From NCBI GenBank assembly GCA_947629675.1, contig CANREM010000007.1, positions 1 to 64,000 on the forward strand: 64,000 nt of DNA, written 5' to 3'. The notes beneath the pieces were generated by a model. The model searched no databases, had not been told where the DNA came from, and saw nothing but the letters and a program-made list of their open reading frames with translations. Source of the DNA: an uncultured Clostridia bacterium (GTDB taxonomy: Bacteria > Bacillota > Clostridia > Christensenellales > Borkfalkiaceae). How positions within the stretch are numbered: position 1 is the first letter of the stretch; the number at the start of each line of letters is the position of its first letter. Both the position numbers and the translations under genes were made by a program. Below are positions 36,401 through 42,685 of this stretch, piece by piece.

Positions 36401-37562
36401 GCTCACCGAGGACGTTGTCCTGAATGGGGCAAGCGGCTTCACGCTCGTAGGCGATTTCTATGAGAAGGACGGCACAATGTACGCCTATGCGGGCGGCACG
36501 CCTGCAGAGGATGCCGAATTCACCGTTCCCGCAAACATCAAAGTGACCGCGAACATGTTCAACGGCTTCAAAGTGAAGAAGCTCATCATCGCCGAGGGGA
36601 CCACGAAGATCGAGACCTCCGCCTATGCGGGCATCACCGCGGACGAAGTCGTCCTGCCCGAAACCTTGACGGAGATCGGAAACACCGCCTTCAGCAATGC
36701 CGTCATCGGCGAGATCACCATCCCCGAAGGCCTCCTGAAGATCGGGAACAAGACCTTCCAGAATGCGACCATCGGCCACATCACGATCAACAGCAAGACC
36801 GTCTGGACGACATCGGAGAGCCTTGTCTTTACGGGTGCAAACATCGGGAGCATCGACTTTGCCGCGGGCGTCACCATCGGACAGCAGTGGTTCGCCGTCA
36901 ACGGCTCGACCGATCCCGGCGCGACGCTCCCCGCAGACCTCGACCTCAGCGGCGTCGTCACGATCGGCAAGCAGGCCTTTGACAGCACCAACCTTCAGGG
37001 CACGCTCACCATCCCGACCTCCGTCACTTCCATCGGTGCCGCCGCGTTCAAGAACCTTCAGCCCGAACAGGTCGTCTTTGCAAAGGGCGAGGGGAACGCG
37101 CTCACCATCGAGGACGGCTCCTCCGCGAGCGACGCACTCTTCGGTACGACGTTGTTTGCGACCATCGAACTTCCCGAACGTCTCGTGAAACTCGGCGCGT
37201 TCGCCTTTGCGGGGAACGCCGAGCTTACGAGCATCGTCCTTCCCGAGGGCGTCACCGAGATCGGCAAACAGGCCTTCGACGGATGCACTTCGCTCACGAG
37301 CGTAAGCCTTCCTTCCACCCTCCTCACCATCGGGGAGAAGGCGTTCTTCGGCTGCGAGCAGCTCGGCGAGATCTTCATTCCCGCCAAAGTCGCCTCCATC
37401 GGCACGGATGCCTTCGCAGGTTGCAAAGAGGGCCTCGTCCTTCGCTTCGGCATGAGCAGGTACACCTACTTCTCGCTCTTCGGTGCGGACTTCTATCTCG
37501 ACAGCGGATTTGAGTTCCTCTTCGGTCAGCAACCCGACGCAGCGGAGAGCAAAGGCGAATAA
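27468..37562 (+). CDS. Giant BspA-like leucine-rich-repeat surface lipoprotein (3,364 aa)
   Basis: The protein has a lipoprotein signal peptide with lipobox VAAC (Cys about residue 27). InlB-type B-repeats follow at about 115-185, 188-265 and 667-835 (for example NVFIGWYTD, TGWYTDEEG and ITLYAQWRAK). Between them lie several fibronectin-III-like modules (about 270-660). From about 845 to 3,325 there is an almost unbroken array of LRR_5/BspA repeats of about 22-26 residues with cores like SIGxxAFxxCxxLxxVxLP, on the order of 100 repeats. At least five short non-LRR islands of the type YSVVDGVYY...LxFxPxG interrupt it. The short C-terminal cap ends QPDAAESKGE. It is probably an adhesin or host-ligand binder displayed on the membrane. 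A GAGGTG site supports the ATG. Confidence 0.93.
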   Translation: MKIRKLFVAFLLAAATCFGIFAVAACGISKNVPEGPETGVYYYDDAASGKTYTVSLHDGNKADFKVKAYDVSGKYTVEGDSISFTFKDEPKTLSGVLADEVLTVTLDGDVIRLWKQVNYTVTYQAGGKTFKTDTVMNGKSAVRPETDPVNGENVFIGWYTDNNTFRNLYAFTQPVRGNITLYARFIVPIEPEFKATLDYNYEGAPEPEERETAGGKLFNLPTPSKAGSAEEFAGWWVSQDGTSDALTYRYQEQQLFENTTLYAVWDDGTPLVSIDENGVSWTSKGVNNNYTFKFTGPDGETIANGPRSSTNYPFNFANAAPGKYTAEVTLAGKTGRAVYNNKTLAHVSVLKVEGNKLLWNAVPNATRYRVDVVCGDPAHVHGGVVEGGAREYDFSGCTMPEEGGIKFTVTAEADGFISSASEELSYDRTLEKTAGLSIAEATATLSWQAVEHAESYKVFVQKDGGEPTLVVETETLSATLKYLDPATYTVSVLPVAHGWHSPEATAVSYEKVRLAAPQGFTLDRSEVRWQAVEGADYYQVTVNGSVHTTNVPYYDLSGEGGTGASITVRAMKTNDDTNAKASPSSEPFTVSNGTMGTVSYERGEAKWDAVYGTTGYIVKVNDDGEEMSVNATSCEIVFQRKGENTIYVCGVLDGGKRTPWATTTVEVFAVYFDENNGDAPVETIYKATGDPLDLGDKRAIRTGYTFTGWYTDEEGQEIYTSSTFSYNTDITLYAQWRAKTYTVTLVPDDYGTLTDAQTKVTVTYDQPYDLSVPEFQTLTYAFVAWRNQAGGAGIQYTDEHGHGLNVWKGTTDVILYPHWMEIFEFSLNEDKESWSVSKGEGINYVTEVTIPATYVTAETGDPKPVTVVQDFSNCNKLEVINIPDCVEEIPVSGVENVPFMGCNALRAINIIGESKDPTFASEGGVLLRFNEAVQGRKELMFYPVGKADIDYTVPYGVQAIVSGAFRNSKFKNVTIPVSVFYIGTEAFSSCTKLESVTFDGGQGEPLTIGEKAFHTLAQLKDVTLSERMVAVDSKMFYNCNALYNINFAANTAPEGYSSVDGLLVKINGGVRELAFYPLGRPAEFTVPEGITSIGKDAISRTVSTIPSIKDRDDRLQKDWVQKQKGWNTQITSVTIPGWVTNIADGAFEGCTSLTQLFFQGTADSNHLTIGKEAFAYCNIRELNLPENLVSIGESAFHAGTSATQGLNPYKSVTLPASLEHVGSYAFGGNKELTEVTVNTVCDSTESREIFAANVFGTNELGGSVEHKAYVTVVHISAETFVNIADVFGAQVEELVFDGGVESNPYYSVVDGVYYNKEQTEIVFFPAGHTEPFTFPETITEIPANLLRGKTDLTEVTIPATVTAIGDNAFQGCTGLTKVTFLTALAEGSEHTAATELTIGSNAFYGCTQLTSIVLPEYTTSIGAKAFAQTGLTSFTIPKDVTELGITKDNTYSIDYYATFEGCSMLESIEVAAGNTTFESHNGVLYLKNEDGTLELLTAPTGCNPEGGKIVIPSSVTKIWPRAFYIVANNNAGNYSVEEICFENNKIDGTLTIGEWAFWSMSSARTATKLSLPEGLTELLSNALYGAQFEEIELPVSLTLIHGGAFSGCNKLNTVTFRAPEKGAVRPGLTIGDGSVGVFQNSTRLTSIVLPEGTVAIGDMAFYNSSISSITIPSTVTSIGSKAFYSLTLTQFTMTPAAEGASLTIGEAAFQFVKGLLSISIPNATSIGKDAFNGSSITSVTFGDVLETIGENAFKGSSIAGEISFPATIKSIGKSAFEGLAISKITFVTPAEMPAEADRLVIGENAFKNCSLLNAAELEKSSVKEVGNSAFVGTKLTDVTFPWTIGKIGDSAFAGLTNLGSVTFKVYPETDEGTSSLSSIGTGAFNYTSIEEFNFPNSSAKTITLAQKIFVGCSSLTSIYLSAQVLSIDGVFNGCSSVTSIKVAPDHPNFSTKEGDGSILYDQLGKSVILIYAELPSGEFQIAYGATMIGAGAFKGQTQVTTVKIPNTVLTIGDEAFLGCLDLEKVIFYSENEEEQGIMSSLTSIGASAFKNCINLTTIELEKASQLTSIGEEAFRNCRKLTKVDLSKNDGLTGFGDMAKNKAYSYIFAGAGTETTEEAPFTVSLPSTMTFLGLYTFNGSGLRKIDLSALTGLICFGDNPKAAIGGSKTSLFMDCALLTEVVFPENLAKIGAHVFENCVALKKINLEKVTDVGESAFNGCTSLSGDQPENLGTDPLVQPNISVDLSEATNIGKNAFANSGVVYVKVGSNLGSSGLGQSAFENCTSLRKVDLTAAASLTKIGQTAFHGCINLTSIELPASGKLTTIDKQAFGDSGLTGELVLPDSVTTINAQAYENTGITSVTLPQSLTKIDTKAFAGTALTSIVIPNTVTSLGAGAFYNCTALKTVTFAGTDATHKSKFSATGISGPSSADTASRTSYGAFEGSGVDTVNFGDRVVAIAAYMFYGCKSLKSITIPSTVTTINAFAFAKSGLTTVTIPETVTTFGTIKNGSIVNGGHQFMGCESLTSVKFDTGFDAAMSPYIFSGCTSLQSFTFPEGMTEISMGMFKDSGLKSIDLEGIETINAYAFQNTKLEKLVIPATVTSLVAYPGSNKDHLIFADCSELQSVTFETDPATGKAGVTDLGIGMFQNCPKLTQVVLADGIIDFGDDTFVGCSQLQITLPESVELLTPYLVDFLFHDKGNEITVPDQIKYIGDKAFQNARFTKINLPDGVIGFGSYAFAGSALSSIKIPASLQVIGDQTFRDCLNLATVDFSANTTIEAFVKWKSGSLTDKETSSSYVFANCPLLTTVDLPASLTYLGQHTFEGSGLERIDLSDLTSLTKLTSLTTSSSIVGQSSYLFVNCTNLSEVILPETLTGIGNYVFQGCVNLTQIDLSHLTMIGNNAFDGSGLTEAHPIVNVTANFGTAVFQNCKDLKKVTLQEGLTELKANMFNGCSSLVSVNIPASVTKIAANTFTGCPSLKLTEDVVLNGASGFTLVGDFYEKDGTMYAYAGGTPAEDAEFTVPANIKVTANMFNGFKVKKLIIAEGTTKIETSAYAGITADEVVLPETLTEIGNTAFSNAVIGEITIPEGLLKIGNKTFQNATIGHITINSKTVWTTSESLVFTGANIGSIDFAAGVTIGQQWFAVNGSTDPGATLPADLDLSGVVTIGKQAFDSTNLQGTLTIPTSVTSIGAAAFKNLQPEQVVFAKGEGNALTIEDGSSASDALFGTTLFATIELPERLVKLGAFAFAGNAELTSIVLPEGVTEIGKQAFDGCTSLTSVSLPSTLLTIGEKAFFGCEQLGEIFIPAKVASIGTDAFAGCKEGLVLRFGMSRYTYFSLFGADFYLDSGFEFLFGQQPDAAESKGE

Positions 37563-37594
37563 AATTTCGCAGAAATTTCATCAAAAACGTCCGA

Positions 37595-37619
37595 CCTCAC
37601 GGCAGATATTGCCGTGAGG
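37595..37619 (+). promoter_or_regulatory. Hairpin between the giant gene and the MoxR operon
   Basis: CCTCACGGC (37595-37603) pairs with GCCGTGAGG (37611-37619) without a following T-tract. It may be a processing or attenuation hairpin rather than a full terminator. No promoter is obvious in this 83-bp gap, so read-through from the giant gene is plausible. Confidence 0.5.
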
Positions 37620-37645
37620 CTTGGGCTTATAGAAAGGGGATATTC

Positions 37646-38767
37646 ATGAAAGACGATCTCTTGCGTGAACATTCAAAAAAACTGAAGAAGGAGGCGGCGA
37701 TAAAGTCCGCTCTCTACGGCATTCTCGCAGGTGCGGCAGCTCTTTCCGTCATCGGACTTTTCAGCTGGATCTTCGCCTTCAAAGAGGGGCTATTCGTCGC
37801 CCTCGCCGCGTTTGCCCTCGTCGGCACGGCGGTCGGCCTTCCGCTCTACTTTTTCGCATTCAAGCCGAAGAGGAAGGAGATCGCACGGCGGGTGGACGCC
37901 TTGGGCCTCGACGAGCGGGTCATCACCATGGTCGAACTCGACGGGGACAGCTCCGAGCTTGCCTCCCTGCAGAGGAAGGACGCCGAGCGCGCCATTTCCT
38001 CCTCCAAGGGGAACGCCATAAAACTTGCCCTCTCTCTCGTCCTTGTGTGCGTGACTGCGGCCGTTTTCGCCGTCGGCATCGGCACGACGACCGTCGACGC
38101 ACTCTACTATGCGGGGGCGATCGAGAGCGGTATCGGCATTGCCGAGAAGAACAAGAAGCCCGAACTCTACACCCTCTCCTATGAGATCGGGGAGGGCGAG
38201 GGGACCATCTACCGCGTCGACGAAAACAAGAATTTCCGCGAAATGGATCCCGCCGAAAAGGTGGAGGCGGGCGGAAGCGGGAGCATCGTCTATGCCTATC
38301 CCGCCCGCGATTGGGTGTTTGCGGAATGGTCGGACGGATACCCGCTTCCCTATCGGCAATTCACGGAGGTCGACAGGGACTATGCGGTCTTTGCACGCTT
38401 TGAAAAGTTGGACGATCCCGACGACAGCGAACCCGAGAGGGGAGATCCCGCCGAAGGAAAAGGCGACGGCGATGACGGATCCGGACAGGAGGGAAGCGGA
38501 GAGCCGAACCCTTCGCCCCAGCCCGGACAGACCGGAGACGGAGCGGGCGAAGCGGGAAGGGACAGCGCGAACAATCAGATCATCGACGGCAGCACCTATT
38601 ACGGTGACGAATTCGACAATGCCCACGACGACGCCATGGGGCGCGTTGACTCCGACGGCTCCCTCTCGGATACCCAAAAGGACGCCATTTCCGACTACCT
38701 CGATTCCATCGAGAAGGACGGCAGCGGGAATGACTCCGACGGGGGCGGCGGCACGGGCGAAAATTAA
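37646..38767 (+). CDS. Membrane protein with extracellular InlB-type repeat, first gene of MoxR/vWA operon
   Basis: This 373-aa protein has two N-terminal membrane helices (about 21-43 and 47-71), a cytoplasmic segment RRVDALGLDERVITMVELDGD and a third helix (about 127-148). An external part contains a divergent B-repeat (GEGTIYRVDENKNF...VFAEWSDGYPLPYR...YAVFARFEKL, about 190-255). A long Asp/Glu/Gly/Pro/Ser-rich linker and an acidic C-terminal motif (IIDGSTYYGDEFDNAHDDAM, about 311-330) follow. Similar small membrane proteins accompany MoxR genes in Clostridia as far as I recall; the function is unknown. The B-repeat links it to the surface lipoproteins encoded on both sides. Confidence 0.8.
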   Translation: MKDDLLREHSKKLKKEAAIKSALYGILAGAAALSVIGLFSWIFAFKEGLFVALAAFALVGTAVGLPLYFFAFKPKRKEIARRVDALGLDERVITMVELDGDSSELASLQRKDAERAISSSKGNAIKLALSLVLVCVTAAVFAVGIGTTTVDALYYAGAIESGIGIAEKNKKPELYTLSYEIGEGEGTIYRVDENKNFREMDPAEKVEAGGSGSIVYAYPARDWVFAEWSDGYPLPYRQFTEVDRDYAVFARFEKLDDPDDSEPERGDPAEGKGDGDDGSGQEGSGEPNPSPQPGQTGDGAGEAGRDSANNQIIDGSTYYGDEFDNAHDDAMGRVDSDGSLSDTQKDAISDYLDSIEKDGSGNDSDGGGGTGEN

Positions 38768-38808
38768 AGACAAAAAATCATAAAAAATAAACAGAAAGAG
38801 AGAACAAC

Positions 38809-39798
38809 ATGGTCACGGAAAACGACATCAGACAATTCAGCACACAATGCGAAGAGATCTTCAAACAGATCCGCAGGGACGTCATCGGGCAAAAGCCCGT
38901 TGTCGAAGGCACCGTCATCGCGATGATCGCGGGCGGAAACGTCCTTCTGGAGGGGGTCCCCGGCGTCGGCAAGACGAGGCTCGTGAGGAGCCTCGGGCGG
39001 GTGTTCGACCTGCCCTTCTCGCGCATCCAGTTCACCCCCGACCTCATGCCGGCGGACGTCACGGGCACGAATATCATCGTGAAGGATGAAAACGGCAATT
39101 CCAGGTTCTCCTTCCAGAAGGGGCCAGTGTTCGCGAACATCGTCCTCGCCGATGAGATCAACCGCGCGACGCCCAAGACGCAGTCCGCCCTCCTCGAGGC
39201 GATGCAGGAGCATACCGTCACCGTCATGGGGGAATCGAGAAAACTCCCCGAGCCGTTCTTCGTGCTTGCGACGCAGAACCCCATCGAACAGGACGGCACC
39301 TATCCTCTCCCCGAGGCGCAGATGGACCGCTTCATGTTCAAGCTCCTTGTCCCCAATCCCGCTCTCTCCGAACTCATGGACATCGTCACGATGACGCAAA
39401 AGACGATGGCGGAAGTCGCGGACAAGGCCTGCACGGGCGAACAGCTCCTCAGGATGCGGGAGACGGCGAACAAGATCCCCGTCGCGGAGGATGTCCTTCG
39501 CTATGCCATGGTGCTTACCTCTGCCACCCATCCGGACAGCGAATGCGCCTCTTCGGCGGCGAAAAAGTACGTCCGCGTCGGTGCCTCCCCGCGTGCGGGA
39601 CAGGCTCTCATCTCGGCCGCGAAAGTTATGGCCCTCATAAAGGGCAGACTGAATGTCGCCTATGCGGATATCGACGAGCTTGCCTATCCCGTCCTTCGTC
39701 ACCGCATCAAGCTGAATTTCGAGGCGATCGCCGAGCGCGTGAGCGCGGACGACATCATCAAAATGATCCTCACAGAGATAGAAAAGATCAAAAAATAA
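38809..39798 (+). CDS. MoxR-family AAA+ ATPase
   Basis: This 329-aa cytoplasmic ATPase has Walker A GVPGVGKT (49-56), Walker B IVLADEINRA (about 109-118) and the MoxR hallmark ATQNPIEQDGTYPLPEAQMDRF containing sensor 1 (about 161-182). MoxR proteins act as chaperone-like remodellers together with vWA partners (RavA-ViaA and Bat systems are known examples). It lies 41 bp after the InlB-repeat membrane protein and 9 bp before the DUF58 gene, in a seven-gene operon with two vWA proteins. The target is unknown; the neighbouring surface lipoproteins are candidates. Confidence 0.96.
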   Translation: MVTENDIRQFSTQCEEIFKQIRRDVIGQKPVVEGTVIAMIAGGNVLLEGVPGVGKTRLVRSLGRVFDLPFSRIQFTPDLMPADVTGTNIIVKDENGNSRFSFQKGPVFANIVLADEINRATPKTQSALLEAMQEHTVTVMGESRKLPEPFFVLATQNPIEQDGTYPLPEAQMDRFMFKLLVPNPALSELMDIVTMTQKTMAEVADKACTGEQLLRMRETANKIPVAEDVLRYAMVLTSATHPDSECASSAAKKYVRVGASPRAGQALISAAKVMALIKGRLNVAYADIDELAYPVLRHRIKLNFEAIAERVSADDIIKMILTEIEKIKK

Positions 39799-39807
39799 GA
39801 GACCATC

Positions 39808-40707
39808 GTGAAAATTACGCAGCTTAGTGACGCGTTCTTCAAACGGTTGGAGACGATGTCATTGAACTTAAGATCCCGCCTCGACGGATATTTCGGGGGC
39901 AAACACCTTGTCAAGACTTACGGACAGACGGTGGAATTTGCCGATTTCCGCGAATATCGTTTGGGTGACGACATCCGCCGCATCGACTGGAATCTATACA
40001 GCCGCTTCGAGAAATACTTCCTCAGGCTGTATACCGATGAGCGGCAGATGCAGGTGCAGGTATTCCTCGACATGTCCGCATCCATGGGCAGGGTCGCACC
40101 CGGGAAGGGGGAATACGCCGTCTCGGCCGCCGCCGCTCTCGGCTTTCTCGCCGTGCAGAACATGGACAGACTCTCCATGTATCTCATGCGTGAAAAGAGC
40201 GCGGAGGATCCGTTCGGCAAGATCGTCGGGAAAAACGCCTTTTTCCGCGCGATCTCTTCCCTCGAAGAGTGCGAATTCGACGGCGATACCGACCTCTATG
40301 CCGCCATCACGGGATGCCCCGATACGGGCGTCAACAACGGGCTGACCGTCATCATCTCCGACTTTATGACGGACAGCGATTGGAAGAAAGCGGTCGATTA
40401 TCTCCTCTATAAGAAACGGCAGATCCTCCTCATGCAGGTGATGACGCCCGACGAGCTTGACCCCGCCTATGAGGGAAGGGTGCATCTTCTCGACGCCGAG
40501 AGCCTCGACGCCGCCGACCCGCGCAACATGAAACTGCGCATCAACCGCAACATGCAGCGGGCATATGCGGCCGCTCTCCGCGATTTCCTCGGGGACATCC
40601 GCTCTTTTGCCGCCAAGCGCGATGTGGGCTATCTCATGTTGAATACGGGGGAGAGCATCGAGCGCGCCCTCTTCGGAGAACTCTTACAGGGAGGTGTCAT
40701 GTCATGA
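39808..40707 (+). CDS. DUF58-domain protein (vWA-like)
   Basis: This 299-aa protein carries the DUF58 signature EFADFREYRLGDDIRRIDWN (about 46-65), followed by a vWA-like fold with a MIDAS motif DMSAS (about 88-92). DUF58 proteins are the constant partner of MoxR in Bat-type operons. Translation starts at GTG 39808: the residues before the in-frame ATG at 39856 (FFKRLETMSLNLRSRL) match the usual amphipathic N-terminus of the family, though the ribosome-binding site is weak. The stop overlaps the next ATG (ATGA). Confidence 0.92.
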   Translation: MKITQLSDAFFKRLETMSLNLRSRLDGYFGGKHLVKTYGQTVEFADFREYRLGDDIRRIDWNLYSRFEKYFLRLYTDERQMQVQVFLDMSASMGRVAPGKGEYAVSAAAALGFLAVQNMDRLSMYLMREKSAEDPFGKIVGKNAFFRAISSLEECEFDGDTDLYAAITGCPDTGVNNGLTVIISDFMTDSDWKKAVDYLLYKKRQILLMQVMTPDELDPAYEGRVHLLDAESLDAADPRNMKLRINRNMQRAYAAALRDFLGDIRSFAAKRDVGYLMLNTGESIERALFGELLQGGVMS

Positions 40708-42671
40708 CGTTGCTCCTTCCTTTAGGGCTTATCGGCCTTCTCGGCGTCGCAGCCCTCATCGTCATCTACGTCATCCGTCCCAACTATGAGACGCGGCATA
40801 TCTCCAGCTCCTACATCTGGAAACTCAGCTTGAAATACCGCAAAAAGCGGCTCCCCACGAACAGACTACGCAATATCCTTCTGTTTCTTGCCCAGCTCCT
40901 CATCCTCCTTCTGATGGCCGCGATCCTCGCCCGCCCCGCCCTCGCTTTGAACACTTCTTCGGACAGGACGGACGTCATCGCGATCATCGACTCTTCGGCG
41001 AGCATGAGCGCGGGCTACAACGAGGACACCCGTTTTCGGCGTGCCCTCGACGAAGTGAAGGATCTCTCGCAAAAGACGCTCCGCGGCGGTGGATATATGA
41101 CCATCATCCTCGCAGAGGAGAAAGCCCGCTTTATCGAGCGCACCGCGCCGGGCGCGAAACTTCTCGACATCTATGAGGAACTTGACGAGCTTGCCGAGGG
41201 GGACGGCTGCTCCTATGGCGTCGCCGACATCGCGGGGGCGATCTCCCTCTGCGAAGAGGTCCTTGCGGAAAACAGCTCCGCAAGCATCTGCCTCTACACA
41301 GACACCGAATACGACTATGTCCCCGAGGGCATCACAGTCTATCAGATGGACGAAGCCGGGGAGTGGAACGCCGCCGTTCTCGATGCCTATACCGAGATGG
41401 AGGACGGCTATTACCGTCTCACCGTCGAAATGGCATGCTACGGCGGAATGGACAGGAGCATCCCCCTCCATGTGAGCATCGAAGGCAAGAACGCCCACGA
41501 CGCCACCGAAGAGGGGAGCAATGCCACCTTCGACCTCAGCGTCCCCTGCAACGACGACCGCACGAAGAAGGTGATCTTCTGCACGGGCGGTGCGGACACG
41601 GAGGCTGCGGATGAGGACACGATGTATATCGACCTCAGCAACGAAGAGCGGTTCTTCAGCTACCGCTCCATCAACGTCTACATCGATGCGGACGATTCCC
41701 TCCCCGCGGACAACAGTCTCCAGATCTACGGCGGCCTCAAAGAGGTGCTGAAAGTCGAGTATGCGAGCGGCGATCCCAATATCTTCTTCAACGGGGCACT
41801 TCTCACCCTCAAGAACTTATACGGCGAGAACTGGGATATCCAGATCACCTCCGTCAAGAAGGGGGAGCCGCCCAAGCTCGAGGGATTCGACTTCTACATC
41901 TTCGAACATACCATGCCCGAGTCTCTGCCCGCGGACGGCGTCGTCTTTCTCATGGACCCCGATATCGCCCCCGTGAATGCGGGATTCTCCGTTCTCGAGG
42001 ACACGGGCCTCATGGGGGGAAGCGTCTCGCTCACGGGCGGGGAATCGCATCCGCTCCTTCGCAACATCCTTGCCGACCGTATCACGGTGAGCCGCTACAA
42101 AAAGCTCGCCCTCGAGCCGGAATTCGGGTACGAAGTCATCATGACGTGCGACGGATCGCCCCTCTTTGCGGCGGTCAGGGAGGAATCCCGCCAGATCCTC
42201 GTCATGCCGTTCAGCGTACACTTTTCCAACATCAGCGTCATGCCCGAATTCATCCTGCTCTTCATGAACATCTTCGACGAGTACTTCCCCGCCACGGTGA
42301 ACAAGACGTCCTTCGAAGTGAATGAAGAGATCCTTCTCTCGGGAAGGGGGGAGAGCATCTCCCTCTCCCGCGGAGGGAACGAGGCGGACGAAGTGTTCAC
42401 GGAGTACCCTGCGACGGCGGCGAGAAGCACCCCGGGCACCTATTCGATCAGGCAGACGACCTATTACGGTAAGGAGCTTTCTCCCATCGACATCTTTGTG
42501 CGCATCCCGCGCTATGAGAGCAATATACGGCGCGTCGAGGCGACCCTCGAAGGCCCCGTCCGCGATGGGAGCGATGCCCTTCGGTACAGAGAACTTTTCA
42601 TCTATCTTGCCGCGGCACTCGTCGCCCTTCTCTTTGCGGAGTGGATGCTGCAGGCGAGGGAAAACAGGTAA
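40704..42671 (+). CDS. BatA-like membrane protein with vWA domain
   Basis: This 655-aa protein starts with a BatA-type N-terminal hairpin (helices about 4-24 and 52-77, with HISSSYIWKLSLKYRKKRLP between). A vWA domain follows whose MIDAS DSSAS begins about residue 95, then an Ig-like/beta region and a C-terminal helix (about 630-648). Both ends anchor it, leaving the vWA domain exposed. The start overlaps the DUF58 gene by 4 bases, implying coupled translation. Its role is probably as the metal-dependent adhesion partner of MoxR; the ligand is unknown. Confidence 0.88.
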   Translation: MTLLLPLGLIGLLGVAALIVIYVIRPNYETRHISSSYIWKLSLKYRKKRLPTNRLRNILLFLAQLLILLLMAAILARPALALNTSSDRTDVIAIIDSSASMSAGYNEDTRFRRALDEVKDLSQKTLRGGGYMTIILAEEKARFIERTAPGAKLLDIYEELDELAEGDGCSYGVADIAGAISLCEEVLAENSSASICLYTDTEYDYVPEGITVYQMDEAGEWNAAVLDAYTEMEDGYYRLTVEMACYGGMDRSIPLHVSIEGKNAHDATEEGSNATFDLSVPCNDDRTKKVIFCTGGADTEAADEDTMYIDLSNEERFFSYRSINVYIDADDSLPADNSLQIYGGLKEVLKVEYASGDPNIFFNGALLTLKNLYGENWDIQITSVKKGEPPKLEGFDFYIFEHTMPESLPADGVVFLMDPDIAPVNAGFSVLEDTGLMGGSVSLTGGESHPLLRNILADRITVSRYKKLALEPEFGYEVIMTCDGSPLFAAVREESRQILVMPFSVHFSNISVMPEFILLFMNIFDEYFPATVNKTSFEVNEEILLSGRGESISLSRGGNEADEVFTEYPATAARSTPGTYSIRQTTYYGKELSPIDIFVRIPRYESNIRRVEATLEGPVRDGSDALRYRELFIYLAAALVALLFAEWMLQARENR

Positions 42672-42685
42672 GGAGGGGAGAGAGG

